NCBI RefSeq assembly: GCF_004375085.3
Contig: NZ_SNAQ03000001.1
Span: forward strand, 372,001-436,000
Direction of reading: 5' to 3'
Source of the DNA: Lewinella sp. W8
GTDB taxonomy: Bacteria; Bacteroidota; Bacteroidia; Chitinophagales; Saprospiraceae
DNA length: 64,000 bases
Within the stretch, counting starts at the first letter, position 1; every line of letters starts with the position of its first letter. This document shows, in pieces, positions 33,980 to 42,860 of the stretch. The position numbers and the translations under genes were made by a program. The notes below the pieces were generated by a model. That model was not told the origin of the DNA. It saw nothing but the letters and a program-made list of their open reading frames with translations, and did no database searches.

Positions 33980-34483
33980 TTACTGAGTTTGCTTGCGCTC
34001 CCAGCGGGAGAAGCGGTAGGCCAATTCGTTCTTCTCGTCGGGACGATGTGCTTCGCTCCAGACTTCCTGCCAGTAGGTCGGGTCCAGTTTGGGGAAGAAA
34101 GCGTCTCCGTCCGGGATGTCGGCGTCAACGATGGTGAGGTAAACGGTGTCCACCAGGTCCATGCTGGCGGCGTACAACTCCCCGCCACCAATGATGAAGG
34201 CCTCTTCTGCCTCCGTTACGGCCGGATGAGCAAGTGCTTCCCGCAGGGAATGGGTGACCACGGCGCCGGTGGCCATGAAAAAGGCATCCCGGGTGAGGAC
34301 AATATTCGTCCTCTTCGGGAGTGGTCGACCGATGCTCACGAAGGTCTTCCGACCCATAATTACCGGATGCCCCAGGGTGGTCCGCTTGAAGAATTTCAGG
34401 TCGGCCGGCAGATACCAGGGTATTTGTCCGTCCTTACCGATGGTCCCCCGGCGATCGGTGGCCACAATTGCTGAGAGTTTCAT
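33980..34483 (-). CDS. folA: Dihydrofolate reductase
   Basis: This 167-residue enzyme reduces dihydrofolate to tetrahydrofolate with NADPH. The family motifs are in order: SAIVATDRRGTIGKDGQIPWYLPADLKFFK (residues 4-33, split here only by position), MGRKTFVSIGRPLPKRTNIVLTR near 43, IIGGGELYAASMDLVDTVYLT near 95. The catalytic acidic residue is D28 in PADLKFF. Length and motif order are normal. No thyA gene is next to it; it stands alone between convergent DUF2851 and a decayed foldback element 17 bases upstream of its start codon. Confidence 0.95.
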   Translation of the reverse strand: MKLSAIVATDRRGTIGKDGQIPWYLPADLKFFKRTTLGHPVIMGRKTFVSIGRPLPKRTNIVLTRDAFFMATGAVVTHSLREALAHPAVTEAEEAFIIGGGELYAASMDLVDTVYLTIVDADIPDGDAFFPKLDPTYWQEVWSEAHRPDEKNELAYRFSRWERKQTQ

Positions 34484-34500
34484 GCGGCAAAGGTAATTAA

Positions 34501-34655
34501 GAGCTTGTTTGAACTTTAGCTATCGACCTCCATTTGGCCTTTTTTGGCGCTGGCAGCGTTGGAATTATCTTCATTCTGTGCTGCTAGACTCCGGTATTCC
34601 CACCTGATCAGCACCAATAAATGTTCAAATCCGGCCAAAAGACCAAAACCCAAAT
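34501..34655. mobile_element. Foldback MITE-like element, decayed copy
   Basis: The left end GAGCTTGTTTG is identical to that of the copy at 29751, and a block beginning ATCGACCTCCATTTGGCC and running through CTTTTTTGGCGCT is the same in both, with about three quarters identity elsewhere. Similarity runs to GACCAAAACCCAAA (34640-34653); the right terminal repeat is replaced by unrelated sequence. TTA precedes the left end. It fills most of the space between folA and priA. Confidence 0.7.
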
Positions 34656-34709
34656 TGGCGCTAAGTAATCCTCGAAATAAGATTGCCCCCACGGACGGCA
34701 AGACTTTCT

Positions 34710-34717
34710 TACCTTCG
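34710..34717 (+). promoter_or_regulatory. Candidate minus-7 box of priA
   Basis: TACCTTCG matches TAnnTTTG at all but one position. A TTG at 34684-34686, about 23 bases upstream, could serve as the minus-33 element. Transcription from here would leave a leader of about 67 bases if translation starts at TTG 34791. Confidence 0.4.
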
Positions 34718-34790
34718 CAACAATTCATTGCATTCTTTTTGCTTCGGCACAAATCTGTGGTATTTGCCCAACTCGTCGACTTCTTCCGAT

Positions 34791-37244
34791 TTGATCCACG
34801 CCGGCACCGTTTTTGCGGATGTGGTACTTCCGTTGGCGGTGGCCCGGTCGTACACCTTTTCCGTGCCCGAGCATCTGGTGCCCCAGTTGCGGCCGGGCTT
34901 ACGGGTGGAGGTGCAATTCGGCAAAAAGCGGCACTATACCGGCATTGTACGCCGGCTACACGGAGACCATCCGGGACATAAGACCAAGGATATCCTGAGC
35001 GTCATCGACCTGGAGCCCCTGATCACCGAAAAACAGCTTCAGCTGTGGGAATGGATGGCGGACTATTACGCCTGCACGGTCGGAGAAGTAATGGCGGCCG
35101 GCCTTCCCAGCCACCTGAAGCTGACCAGCGAAACCATCGTCACCCTGGGGCCCCTCTTCAGCGACGACGCCACGCAGATGGACGATCAGGAATACATGAT
35201 CGTGGAGGCCCTGACCCTTCAGCAGGAACTGAGCCTCAAGGACGTCCGGGACATCCTCCAGAAAAAGACCGTGTACCCCGTCATTCGCCGCCTACTGGAC
35301 CGCCGGATAATCTTTTTGAAGGAGGAACTCCAGGAGCGCTACCGCCCACGGGTGGTCCGCTGCGTGCGGTTTTCGCCGGAGTTTCAAACGGAAACCGAAC
35401 AAATCGCGGCCTTCGATCTGGTGAAGCGGTCGGAGAAGCAAACGGCCGTTTTGCTGGAGTACCTCCAGCTCTTTCGCCAGCAACCTTACGTCCGGCGGAC
35501 GGACCTCACCAAAAGAACCGGCGCCAGCGATGCGGTCATCAAGGCCATGGTCAATAAGGGGATTTTCGAATTCTTTGAGCAGGAAGTCAGCCGGATCGGT
35601 AGCGTGGAGGAGGATCCCATCGATGCCTTGCCCCTGAGCGACCAGCAAAAAGGGGCGTTGACGCAGGTGCAAAGCTTTCATCGGGAGGGCAAGCCCGTCT
35701 TGATTCACGGCGTAACGGGTAGCGGTAAAACGCGGGTGTATCTGGAAAAAATGCAGGCTTCCATCGAGGCGGGCAAGCAGGTGCTGTATCTGCTACCCGA
35801 AATTGCGCTTACCGGCCAGATCGTAAAACGTCTCCAACGCGTACTGGGGGACAAGATCACGGTTTACCACAGCCGCCTGAATAATATGGAGCGGGTGGAA
35901 ATCTGGAAGGCCATCCTGGCCGGGACGACCTCCGTGGTCGGACCACGGTCCGCCCTCTTTTTACCCTTCACCCGTTTGGACATGGTGGTGGTAGACGAAG
36001 AACACGATCCCAGTTATAAACAACAGGAACCCAACCCGCGGTACAACGGCCGTGACGTGGCGGTTTTTCTGGCCCATCAGCACGGGGCTAACGTCCTCTT
36101 GGGCACGGCAACGCCCAGCCTGGAAAGCTGGCACAACGCCCAATCTGGCAAGTACGGCTTAGTGTCCATGCCCGAACGCTTCGGTGGGCTGGAACTCCCC
36201 GAGGTGGTCATCGTCAGTGCGCGGGAGCAGGACGAAAAAGGCAACCAGCACCCCTTCTTTACTCCAACCTTGCTGCGGGAAATGTGGGAAACCCTCGAGC
36301 GGGGAGAACAGGTGATCCTTTTTCAGAATCGCCGGGGTTTTGCTCCGGTGTATTTTTGCCCCACCTGCGACTATACGGTGGAATGCGTCAACTGCGACGT
36401 AAGTCTGACCTACCACAAGTACCAGCATCGCCTGCGCTGCCATTGCTGCGGCTACGTTACCTCTCCTCCCGATAGCTGCCCGGCCTGTGGCCATCCGGAA
36501 CTTAAACTGGGAGGGACGGGCACCGAAAAGATTGAGGATGAACTAAAAATCTTTTTGCCGGATGCCCGCGTGGGCCGGATGGACCTGGACACGGTCCGGG
36601 GTAAAAACGCCCTGGCCGGACTGATCGGCCGCTTCGAAGCCGGACAGCTTGACGTACTGGTGGGAACGCAGATGGTCACCAAGGGGCTGGATTTTGAACG
36701 GGTCGGACTCGTCGGGATCATCAGCGCGGATCAGTTGCTGCGCTTCCCGGATTTTCGGGCCGATGAGCGGGCCTTTCAGCTGATGTTACAGGTGGCCGGC
36801 CGTGCCGGCCGGCGGCACCGGCGGGGCAAGGTGGTTATTCAGGCCTACGATCAGACCCACCCGGTACTGCGGGACGTGTTCTCCGGCGATTTCGCCAACT
36901 TTATCGAACGGGAGGCCAATAACCGGCAAACCCTCCATTTTCCTCCCTTTGTCCGGATGATTCACCTCCAGCTACGCCATCCGCGCCGGCATACCGTGGA
37001 GGAAGCCGCCAAACTCATGGGCGGCTGGCTCAAACATCATTTAGGGGACACCCTGGATGGCCCCTTTGAGCCCAGTGTCGCCCGGCTGCGCACGTATTAC
37101 CTGCAGGACATGGTTGTACGCATTAAGCCTTCCGCCGCAGAGCTAAGTCGGGTGAAAAAAATTATCCGGGCTTCCGTAGATAAACTTTCGGTTACGGAGG
37201 GGCTGACGGGCGTGCGGGTCGCCGTGGACGTGGATCCCTACTGA
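34791..37244 (+). CDS. priA: Primosomal replication protein N', PriA helicase
   Basis: This 817-residue 3'-5' helicase reloads the replisome at collapsed forks. Conserved positions: N-terminal 3'BD domain (FADVVLPLAVARSYTFSVP), Walker A GVTGSGKTRVYLEK near 308, DEEH box in VVVDEEHDPSYKQQ near 398, and the zinc-binding cysteines CPTC...CVNC...CHCC...CPAC near 520-560. Helicase motifs V and VI follow (GTQMVTKGLDFERVGLVGI and LMLQVAGRAGRRHRRGKV). No in-frame ATG or GTG precedes the conserved start; TTG codons at 34791, 34764 and 34728 are possible starts, and 34791 fits the family start best. The terminal part of the upstream frame is foldback-derived sequence. Confidence 0.93.
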   Translation: MIHAGTVFADVVLPLAVARSYTFSVPEHLVPQLRPGLRVEVQFGKKRHYTGIVRRLHGDHPGHKTKDILSVIDLEPLITEKQLQLWEWMADYYACTVGEVMAAGLPSHLKLTSETIVTLGPLFSDDATQMDDQEYMIVEALTLQQELSLKDVRDILQKKTVYPVIRRLLDRRIIFLKEELQERYRPRVVRCVRFSPEFQTETEQIAAFDLVKRSEKQTAVLLEYLQLFRQQPYVRRTDLTKRTGASDAVIKAMVNKGIFEFFEQEVSRIGSVEEDPIDALPLSDQQKGALTQVQSFHREGKPVLIHGVTGSGKTRVYLEKMQASIEAGKQVLYLLPEIALTGQIVKRLQRVLGDKITVYHSRLNNMERVEIWKAILAGTTSVVGPRSALFLPFTRLDMVVVDEEHDPSYKQQEPNPRYNGRDVAVFLAHQHGANVLLGTATPSLESWHNAQSGKYGLVSMPERFGGLELPEVVIVSAREQDEKGNQHPFFTPTLLREMWETLERGEQVILFQNRRGFAPVYFCPTCDYTVECVNCDVSLTYHKYQHRLRCHCCGYVTSPPDSCPACGHPELKLGGTGTEKIEDELKIFLPDARVGRMDLDTVRGKNALAGLIGRFEAGQLDVLVGTQMVTKGLDFERVGLVGIISADQLLRFPDFRADERAFQLMLQVAGRAGRRHRRGKVVIQAYDQTHPVLRDVFSGDFANFIEREANNRQTLHFPPFVRMIHLQLRHPRRHTVEEAAKLMGGWLKHHLGDTLDGPFEPSVARLRTYYLQDMVVRIKPSAAELSRVKKIIRASVDKLSVTEGLTGVRVAVDVDPY

Positions 37245-37321
37245 TTTCCGGGCTGCATAATGCAGCGGGATTGACTTCAAAAAGCCCCGCCAAGGTCGGG
37301 AGGAAAAGTGGGATACGCCAA

Positions 37322-37357
37322 ATAAAAAAAGCCCGGCCTTTAAAGGAGGCCGGGCTT
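37322..37357 (-). terminator. Rho-independent terminator of the head-GIN gene
   Basis: AAGCCCGGCCT (37329-37339) pairs perfectly with AGGCCGGGCTT (37347-37357) around a seven-base loop. On the minus strand the stem is followed by TTTTTTTATT, so it terminates transcription coming from the head-GIN gene. It may act weakly in the plus direction after priA. Confidence 0.8.
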
Positions 37358-37479
37358 CTAAAGTCATCCCTATGATACTCTAAACGAGTAATTATGCTAC
37401 AATATAGGGGGACTTGTACCCGCTTTCCGCCTTCCGGGAGGATGCTTTAGGAAGCGGTAAAGGATTCTGCGGGAACGGA

Positions 37480-38223
37480 TTAGTTACCGCTGCGGACGCT
37501 GCCGCCGGAGCTGGTATCCGAATCCACTGCGCCGGGATTACCCCGGTAACGCACCGATCCGCCAGAACTGGCCTCGGCGTCTACTTCCTCGGAGGCGTAC
37601 ACCGTAACTCCGGCGCCGCTGCTCACGTCAGCCCGGGCGCGTTTGGCCTTGCAGTCTCCGGCATGAATCTTGGAACCGCTGCTGGCGTCGCAGTCCATGA
37701 AACTCACCGATCCGCTCACTTCAATTTTCCCGCCACTGCTGGCATCGGCTTCAATCTCGTCGCCGCTAAAGTCCAGGTAGATGGCACCGCTACTGCTGAC
37801 GTCCAGTTCCAGGTCATCGCCGCGGAAGCTGGATTTACCCGTCATCTTGGCGCTGCTGGAAGCACCAACGTACTCCAAATCCGGCAGGGTCACGTAAACG
37901 GTAATGGGTTTGGTAGTCTTGATGTTGGTGTTACGTTCAAAGCCGATTTCAAGGGTGCGGCCACGGCGCTCGACCTTGATGTACTCCTGCAGGTTACTTT
38001 CCGCTTCGACCTCAACGGAGTAGCTACCCTGGCGGAGTTCCACGTTGAGGCTACAGCAGGCCTTTACACCCGTGAAGTCATCGATGTTGCGCTCTTGCTT
38101 AACGAGCTCACCGTTTCCCTTCACCTTACTGCGGAAGACGCCACCCCACCCGTTGTTGTACTCGCGCTGGGCGAACAGGGAACCGGCAACTAAAAATAGG
38201 ATTAATGCAAATACTGGTCTCAT
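37480..38223 (-). CDS. Secreted head-GIN domain (DUF2807) protein
   Basis: The ATG at 38223 gives a 247-residue protein with a signal peptide (MRPVFALILFLVAGSLFAQ). The rest is the putative auto-transporter adhesin head-GIN domain: FTGVKACCSLNVELRQGSY near 52, then repeated beta-helix turns marked by DASSGG or VSSSGA motifs (about seven between residues 125 and 245). These surface or periplasmic beta-helix proteins are widespread in Bacteroidota and their role is unknown. A tight terminator follows the gene and another lies just upstream, so it is a single-gene unit. Confidence 0.85.
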   Translation of the reverse strand: MRPVFALILFLVAGSLFAQREYNNGWGGVFRSKVKGNGELVKQERNIDDFTGVKACCSLNVELRQGSYSVEVEAESNLQEYIKVERRGRTLEIGFERNTNIKTTKPITVYVTLPDLEYVGASSSAKMTGKSSFRGDDLELDVSSSGAIYLDFSGDEIEADASSGGKIEVSGSVSFMDCDASSGSKIHAGDCKAKRARADVSSGAGVTVYASEEVDAEASSGGSVRYRGNPGAVDSDTSSGGSVRSGN

Positions 38224-38250
38224 AGCTTGTTTTTCTTTCAAAGACGCACT

Positions 38251-38298
38251 AAAAATAAGCGGGTTGCACGTATTCCGCTACGTGCAACCCGCTATTTT
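38251..38298 (-). terminator. Terminator of the 2-oxoglutarate dehydrogenase gene
   Basis: AGCGGGTTGCACGTA (38258-38272) and TACGTGCAACCCGCT (38279-38293) are perfect 15-base arms around a six-base loop. On the minus strand TTATTTTTAG follows, and on the plus strand ATTTT follows. It lies 25 bases after the sucA stop codon and can also block readthrough in the opposite direction. Confidence 0.85.
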
Positions 38299-38317
38299 GG
38301 ACGAATCGGTCCGACTT

Positions 38318-41113
38318 TTAGGCGAAAGCCTGCTCGATCAGCTCCCGCTGTTCCTGCTCGTGAACGGGCTTGTATCCCGTGGCGGGAGAGGCCGTTGGCT
38401 TACGACCAACGTACTTCAGGGTCAGGTGCAGCCCCAGGGCTTCGTTGAACTGGAACTGGTCACTGATGTACGTCCAGGCTCCGGAGTTTCTGCTTTCTTC
38501 CTGCACCCAGACGACTTCGGCGTCGCCGTATCGCTTGATGATTTTCTGTAGCTGATCAACGGGCAACGGGAAGAGCTGCTCCAAGCGGACAATCGCCACG
38601 TCATCGCGTTGGTTCTTCTCCTTCTCCTGGGCAAGATCAAAGTATACCTTGCCGGAACAGAGCAGCAGGCGCTTGACCTTCTTGTTGCCGCGGGCGGAAA
38701 CCGTCGGGTCATCCAGCACCTCCTGGAAGCGCGTACCGGTCACGAAGTCCGCTACTGGACTTACGGCCATCGGATGACGGAGACCGGATTTCGGCGACAT
38801 GACGATCAGGGGCTTACGGAAGTCCCACGCCAGCTGGCGCCGGAGCAGGTGGAAGAAGTTGGCTGGTAAAGTCACGTTGGTGACGATCATGTTGTACTGG
38901 GCGCAGAGTTGGAGGAAGCGCTCCAGGCGTGCGCTGGAGTGCTCCGGTCCCTGACCCTCGTAGCCGTGCGGCAGCAGTACCGTCAGACCGGACATCCGTG
39001 ACCATTTACTTTCCCCGGAGGAAATAAACTGGTCGAAGACCGTCATCGCGCCGTTGGCAAAATCACCGAACTGAGCTTCCCAGATGACGAGGTTGTCGGG
39101 GCTGGCCGTACTGTAACCGTATTCAAAACCGAGCACGGCAAATTCAGAAAGGTGAGAGTTGTAAATGAGCATTTTACCCTGCTCTTCAGAAAGGCCGTCC
39201 AGGCGGTTATAGAAACCTTCCCCATTCTCGGCGTTGAGGATGGCGTGGCGGTGGCTGAAGGTGCCACGGCGGACGTCCTGTCCGCTCATGCGAACGTTAT
39301 GCCCGTCTTCCAGTAGGGTGGCGTAGGCCGTTAATTCGCCCAGGGCCCAGTCCAGTTTGTCCTCGTCAATGGATTTCTGGTAGCCCTTGTATAGCCGGTT
39401 TACCTTCTTGACCGGTTTGAAGTTCTTGGGCAGCGTGACCAGGTGTTTCAGAATACGCTTGATTTCCTTTTCGGGCACCCCGGTTTCCGGAGACTCGGCA
39501 AAGTACTTCTCCTCCCAGTGATCGCGGTTCAGGGCACGCCAGGCCATTTCCGGCTCCTGGTAACGGTAGGTCAGATCGTCGTGGTTCTTCACCCGGCTGT
39601 GGATCGTCTGAAGCTGCTCCTTGAACTCCTCGGCCAGCTCGCGGGCCATTTTCTCCTCTACGTCCTTACGGGCCACCAGCCGCTCGGTGTAAACCTCGCG
39701 CACATCGGGGTGCTTCTTCACCCGCTGATACATCCCCGGCTGGGTGTAGCCCGGGTCATCTCCCTCGTTGTGGCCGTGCTTGCGGAAGCACAGCATATCG
39801 ATGAAGACGTCGGAGTTGAACTCATTGCGGTATTCAACGGCCAGCTTGGAAACGAACAGCACGGCCTCGGGGTCGTCTCCGTTGACGTGGAAAACGGGAG
39901 CCTGCACCACGCTGGCTACGCCACTGGCGTAAATGCTGGAACGGGCGTCTTTGTAATCGGTGGTAAATCCAATCTGGTTATTGATGATGAAGTGAATTGT
40001 CCCGCCAGTTTTGTAGGCGGTCAGTTCACTCATCTGGGCGGTCTCAAAGACCACTCCCTGTCCGGCAACCGCGGCATCCCCGTGAATGAGGATGGGCAGA
40101 ATCTTGTCGTAATCGTTGCCGTAGAGCATATCGGCCTTGGCCCGGGCAAAACCCTCCACTACGGGGCCGACGGCCTCCAGATGGCTGGGGTTGGGGGCCA
40201 GCTTCACGTTCACCTCCTTGTCGGACTGGGTCTTGATGATGCTGCTGTAGCCCATGTGGTACTTTACGTCACCGTCTCCCTTGGCGTTTTCCGGGGTGAA
40301 GCCCTCAAACTCCTGAAAGATGCTTTCGTAGCTCTTTCCCATAATGTTGGCCAGCACGTTGAGCCGTCCCCGGTGAGCCATGCCGATCACCACTTCTTCA
40401 ACCCCCTCAACGGCGGCTTCGTTGATGATGGCGTCAATGCCCACGATGGCCGCTTCTCCGCCCTCCAGGCCAAATCGCTTCTGAGCGTTATACTTCACTT
40501 TGAGGAAATCCTCGAACCCTACCGCGTCGTTTAGCCGGGTGAGGATATGCCGTTTTTCTTCCAGGCTCAGGTTGAAGGCATTCTGGGGCTCGGTATTTTC
40601 GATCCGCGTCCGCAGCCAACGCCGCTTATCCCGCTGGAAAATATGGTCAAACTCGTAGCCGATGCTGCCGAGATAAACTTTGTTAAGCTGCTGAATGATT
40701 TCCCGCAGGGTGCTGGTGGGGAGGAAGAGCTGCTGGGCCGCCCGGAAGGGAACGTCCAGGTCGGCATCCGACAAGCCAAAATCAGAAAGGTTCAGGACGG
40801 CATCGGGATCATCAAATTCGTTGATGGGGTCAATGGCCGCATCCATGTGTCCGCGAACCCGGTAGGCTTTGATCAGTGCGAAAACCCTGAGTTCCTTTTC
40901 CACGTGCTCCCAATCCACCTCGCCGCTGCCGGTTGTGGGCAGGGCCGCACCGTTGGTCGCTACCTCACCGTTGGCGTTCTCCGTGGCGTAATCAAAACCG
41001 AGAAAGAAATCTCTCCAGCTTTGATCCACCGAATCCGGAGCGTCGGTGAACTGCTTATAAAGATTTTCAATAAAGCCCGGATGGGCGTTGGCTAGATGTG
41101 AATAATTGCTCAT
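38318..41113 (-). CDS. sucA: 2-oxoglutarate dehydrogenase E1 component
   Basis: From the ATG at 41113 the protein has 931 residues. It is the thiamine-diphosphate-dependent E1 of the 2-oxoglutarate dehydrogenase complex of the citric acid cycle. Markers: N-terminal FIENLYKQFTDAPDSVDQSW, IGMAHRGRLNVLANI near 252, HGDAAVAGQGVVFET near 340, HFIINNQIGFTTDYKDARSS near 370, RKHGHNEGDDPGYTQP near 445, and the transketolase-like second half with LPHGYEGQGPEHSSARLERFLQ near 710. The length fits OdhA/SucA of the long type. The E2 gene sucB is not next to it, so the complex is encoded at split loci. A strong terminator follows. Confidence 0.97.
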   Translation of the reverse strand: MSNYSHLANAHPGFIENLYKQFTDAPDSVDQSWRDFFLGFDYATENANGEVATNGAALPTTGSGEVDWEHVEKELRVFALIKAYRVRGHMDAAIDPINEFDDPDAVLNLSDFGLSDADLDVPFRAAQQLFLPTSTLREIIQQLNKVYLGSIGYEFDHIFQRDKRRWLRTRIENTEPQNAFNLSLEEKRHILTRLNDAVGFEDFLKVKYNAQKRFGLEGGEAAIVGIDAIINEAAVEGVEEVVIGMAHRGRLNVLANIMGKSYESIFQEFEGFTPENAKGDGDVKYHMGYSSIIKTQSDKEVNVKLAPNPSHLEAVGPVVEGFARAKADMLYGNDYDKILPILIHGDAAVAGQGVVFETAQMSELTAYKTGGTIHFIINNQIGFTTDYKDARSSIYASGVASVVQAPVFHVNGDDPEAVLFVSKLAVEYRNEFNSDVFIDMLCFRKHGHNEGDDPGYTQPGMYQRVKKHPDVREVYTERLVARKDVEEKMARELAEEFKEQLQTIHSRVKNHDDLTYRYQEPEMAWRALNRDHWEEKYFAESPETGVPEKEIKRILKHLVTLPKNFKPVKKVNRLYKGYQKSIDEDKLDWALGELTAYATLLEDGHNVRMSGQDVRRGTFSHRHAILNAENGEGFYNRLDGLSEEQGKMLIYNSHLSEFAVLGFEYGYSTASPDNLVIWEAQFGDFANGAMTVFDQFISSGESKWSRMSGLTVLLPHGYEGQGPEHSSARLERFLQLCAQYNMIVTNVTLPANFFHLLRRQLAWDFRKPLIVMSPKSGLRHPMAVSPVADFVTGTRFQEVLDDPTVSARGNKKVKRLLLCSGKVYFDLAQEKEKNQRDDVAIVRLEQLFPLPVDQLQKIIKRYGDAEVVWVQEESRNSGAWTYISDQFQFNEALGLHLTLKYVGRKPTASPATGYKPVHEQEQRELIEQAFA

Positions 41114-41429
41114 GATGATGGCTGCTGGGCGGTACTCCGGCAAGACCGGAATGCAGGGGCATAAATTGCTGTTCCTACCTTAGTTTACACGCCCGATAGT
41201 ACAATGTTCTAATCGGGAATAATGCCGGGGCATATTCCTGCAAATTTGAGGAAAAATGATGGGCTAACTGGTATGAATCGCCGCTATTTTTCCCGTAGGT
41301 CGTAAGTCAGGCGTAAAATTTTGGTTTGGGGCGACGGAGCGCAGGTGCCCACGATACCAGTATGGCAGGGGCTTCACGGAATTGGAGGGGGTAAAGAGCG
41401 CTTTGCGGGTACTATTTGCCCGTCAGGGG
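41114..41429. other. Intergenic region sucA / rsmD
   Basis: These 316 bases lie upstream of sucA and downstream of rsmD, both on the minus strand. They hold a copy of the dispersed repeat at 41325-41349 and must hold the sucA promoter, which I could not identify. No gene is seen. Confidence 0.5.
41325..41349 (+). repeat. Dispersed intergenic repeat, copy 5
   Basis: TTTGGGGCGACGG followed by AGCGCAGGTGCC is shared with 58996-59019 (TTTAGGGCGACGG then CGCGCAGGTGC) and, less well, with 5486-5513. It lies about 210 bases upstream of the sucA start and 80 bases downstream of rsmD. Confidence 0.5.
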
Positions 41430-41990
41430 TTATTCCTCCTCCTTCGCCGGATGCTCAAAGAACCAAAAAATGGTTTTGCCGTAATTCCGGACTTCCGTGC
41501 AGCGGGGGTCCGTACTGAAGTCATGGTGGGGGTTGGTCTCGAGCACGAAAAGTCCGTCGGGGGCCAGAATACCCGCGGCAAAAACCAGGTCCGGGATCTG
41601 CGGGATGTTCGGCAGGGGATAGGGAGGGCCGGCAAAGATGTAGTTGAAGGGCTCGGCGGGAGGTCTTTGCAGGAAGCGAAAAACGTCCATCCGCATGATC
41701 CGGATGCAGTCTTCTACCCCCAGCGTGGCGACCGTCTTCTTTACGAAATTCACCGCCGGACCGTGCTTGTCCACGTAGGTAACGTCACAGCAGCCCCGAC
41801 TAATGAATTCATAATCGTGGCTCCCCGTTCCGCCGAAGAGGTCCAGTACCCGCAGGTCGGCAAAGTCCAGGCGATTATTGAGTACGTTGAACAGGCCTTC
41901 CTTGGCGTAGTCGGTAGTGGGGCGAGTTGGCCAGTTGTCGGCGGGAGGATGAAACCTCCGGCCCTTAAATTTTCCGGAGATAATGCGCAT
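41430..41990 (-). CDS. rsmD: RsmD-like 16S rRNA (guanine-N2)-methyltransferase, altered motif IV
   Basis: This 186-residue protein has the RsmD layout: N-terminal MRIISGKFKGRRFHPP, RPTTDYAKEGLFNVL near 27, and the S-adenosylmethionine-binding motif I LDLFGGTGSHDYEFISRG near 48. The enzyme methylates G966 of 16S rRNA (E. coli numbering) in the small ribosomal subunit. The catalytic motif IV, normally (D/N)PPY, reads GPPY in YIFAGPPYPLP near 119; the codon is GGC, so an aspartate has become glycine. Whether it is active is uncertain. The gene is 21 bases downstream of the DUF3822 gene, a pairing known from other Bacteroidota. Confidence 0.85.
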   Translation of the reverse strand: MRIISGKFKGRRFHPPADNWPTRPTTDYAKEGLFNVLNNRLDFADLRVLDLFGGTGSHDYEFISRGCCDVTYVDKHGPAVNFVKKTVATLGVEDCIRIMRMDVFRFLQRPPAEPFNYIFAGPPYPLPNIPQIPDLVFAAGILAPDGLFVLETNPHHDFSTDPRCTEVRNYGKTIFWFFEHPAKEEE

Positions 41991-42011
41991 AGTACAATTC
42001 GTTTCGGCTGG

Positions 42012-42860
42012 CTAGCCCAGACAGAGAAGCTCAAAGAAGACATGACCGGGAAGGGAAGTCATTTCCGGCGGGTTAGCCGGAGGAGCTCCGTAGGCCGAAA
42101 ACCGGATGTCTTCGACGTAACGGTAAAACTGGCGGAACAATTCTGATTGATCCGTAATCTCGCCGGACAGGTACAGCGGAACCCGTTTGGGGGTCCAGCC
42201 GCACTGCTGGTAAGCCAGCAGGAGGTAATAGACGGCATCGGGCGCCTTGCGGAAAGTAAAGGTGTTAAAGTATAAAAGGTTGCCGTTCTGGTGGGCGGCC
42301 AGGAAAAGACGTCCGCCCCGCACGGAAGCGCTGACGGCCTGGTGCCGTAGACGTCGGGAACGGTTGCCCCAGGCGGTGAGTAGTCCACCCGCCATGTGGG
42401 TCGTTCGCAACGGACTCAGGCGCCGTTCGACGGCGTCAAGGCGGTTTTTGGAGGCACCAAAAATCAACTGGGCCTCCAGGTCGTTGATTCGTTCACTCCG
42501 GACGAGGTCTTCCAGCCCGATCAGGGTGAGTTGCTCGAGGTACTGACGGTTTTGGTGTTCCTGGTACAGGGCATCAGGAACCAGCGTCATGCGCGGACTT
42601 TCCCAGCCGAGCACGGAACTACCGTAGCGCAGGGATCGCAATTTATCGTCGGCCTTGATGAGGCGGTAGATGCTTTCTCCCCAGCTCTTTTGCTCCTCTG
42701 GGGTCAGCGACAGGCTGCGGTAGGCCAGGAGCTGGTTTTTGATGCGATCACGAATGATATACGCAAAACTGTCCATCCCCGTAAGGATGGACAGTTCGTA
42801 GTTATGTGCCTTACCGGGTTGGAAGGCCGCGGCGGTTATATCGTAACTGCTTATTGCCAA
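42012..42860 (-). CDS. DUF3822 family protein
   Basis: This 282-residue protein fits the DUF3822 pattern: AHNYELSILTGMDSFAYIIRD near residue 18, VPDALYQEHQNRQYLEQLTLIG near 95, and a C-terminal half with the ASKR-like ATPase-fold remnants (GGRLFLAAHQNGNLLYFNTF near 183). The family has an actin/hexokinase-like fold predicted by others and no known function; it usually lies next to rsmD in Bacteroidota, as here. Its start overlaps the stop of the upstream 193-residue gene by ten bases, so the three genes form one operon. Confidence 0.82.
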   Translation of the reverse strand: MAISSYDITAAAFQPGKAHNYELSILTGMDSFAYIIRDRIKNQLLAYRSLSLTPEEQKSWGESIYRLIKADDKLRSLRYGSSVLGWESPRMTLVPDALYQEHQNRQYLEQLTLIGLEDLVRSERINDLEAQLIFGASKNRLDAVERRLSPLRTTHMAGGLLTAWGNRSRRLRHQAVSASVRGGRLFLAAHQNGNLLYFNTFTFRKAPDAVYYLLLAYQQCGWTPKRVPLYLSGEITDQSELFRQFYRYVEDIRFSAYGAPPANPPEMTSLPGHVFFELLCLG

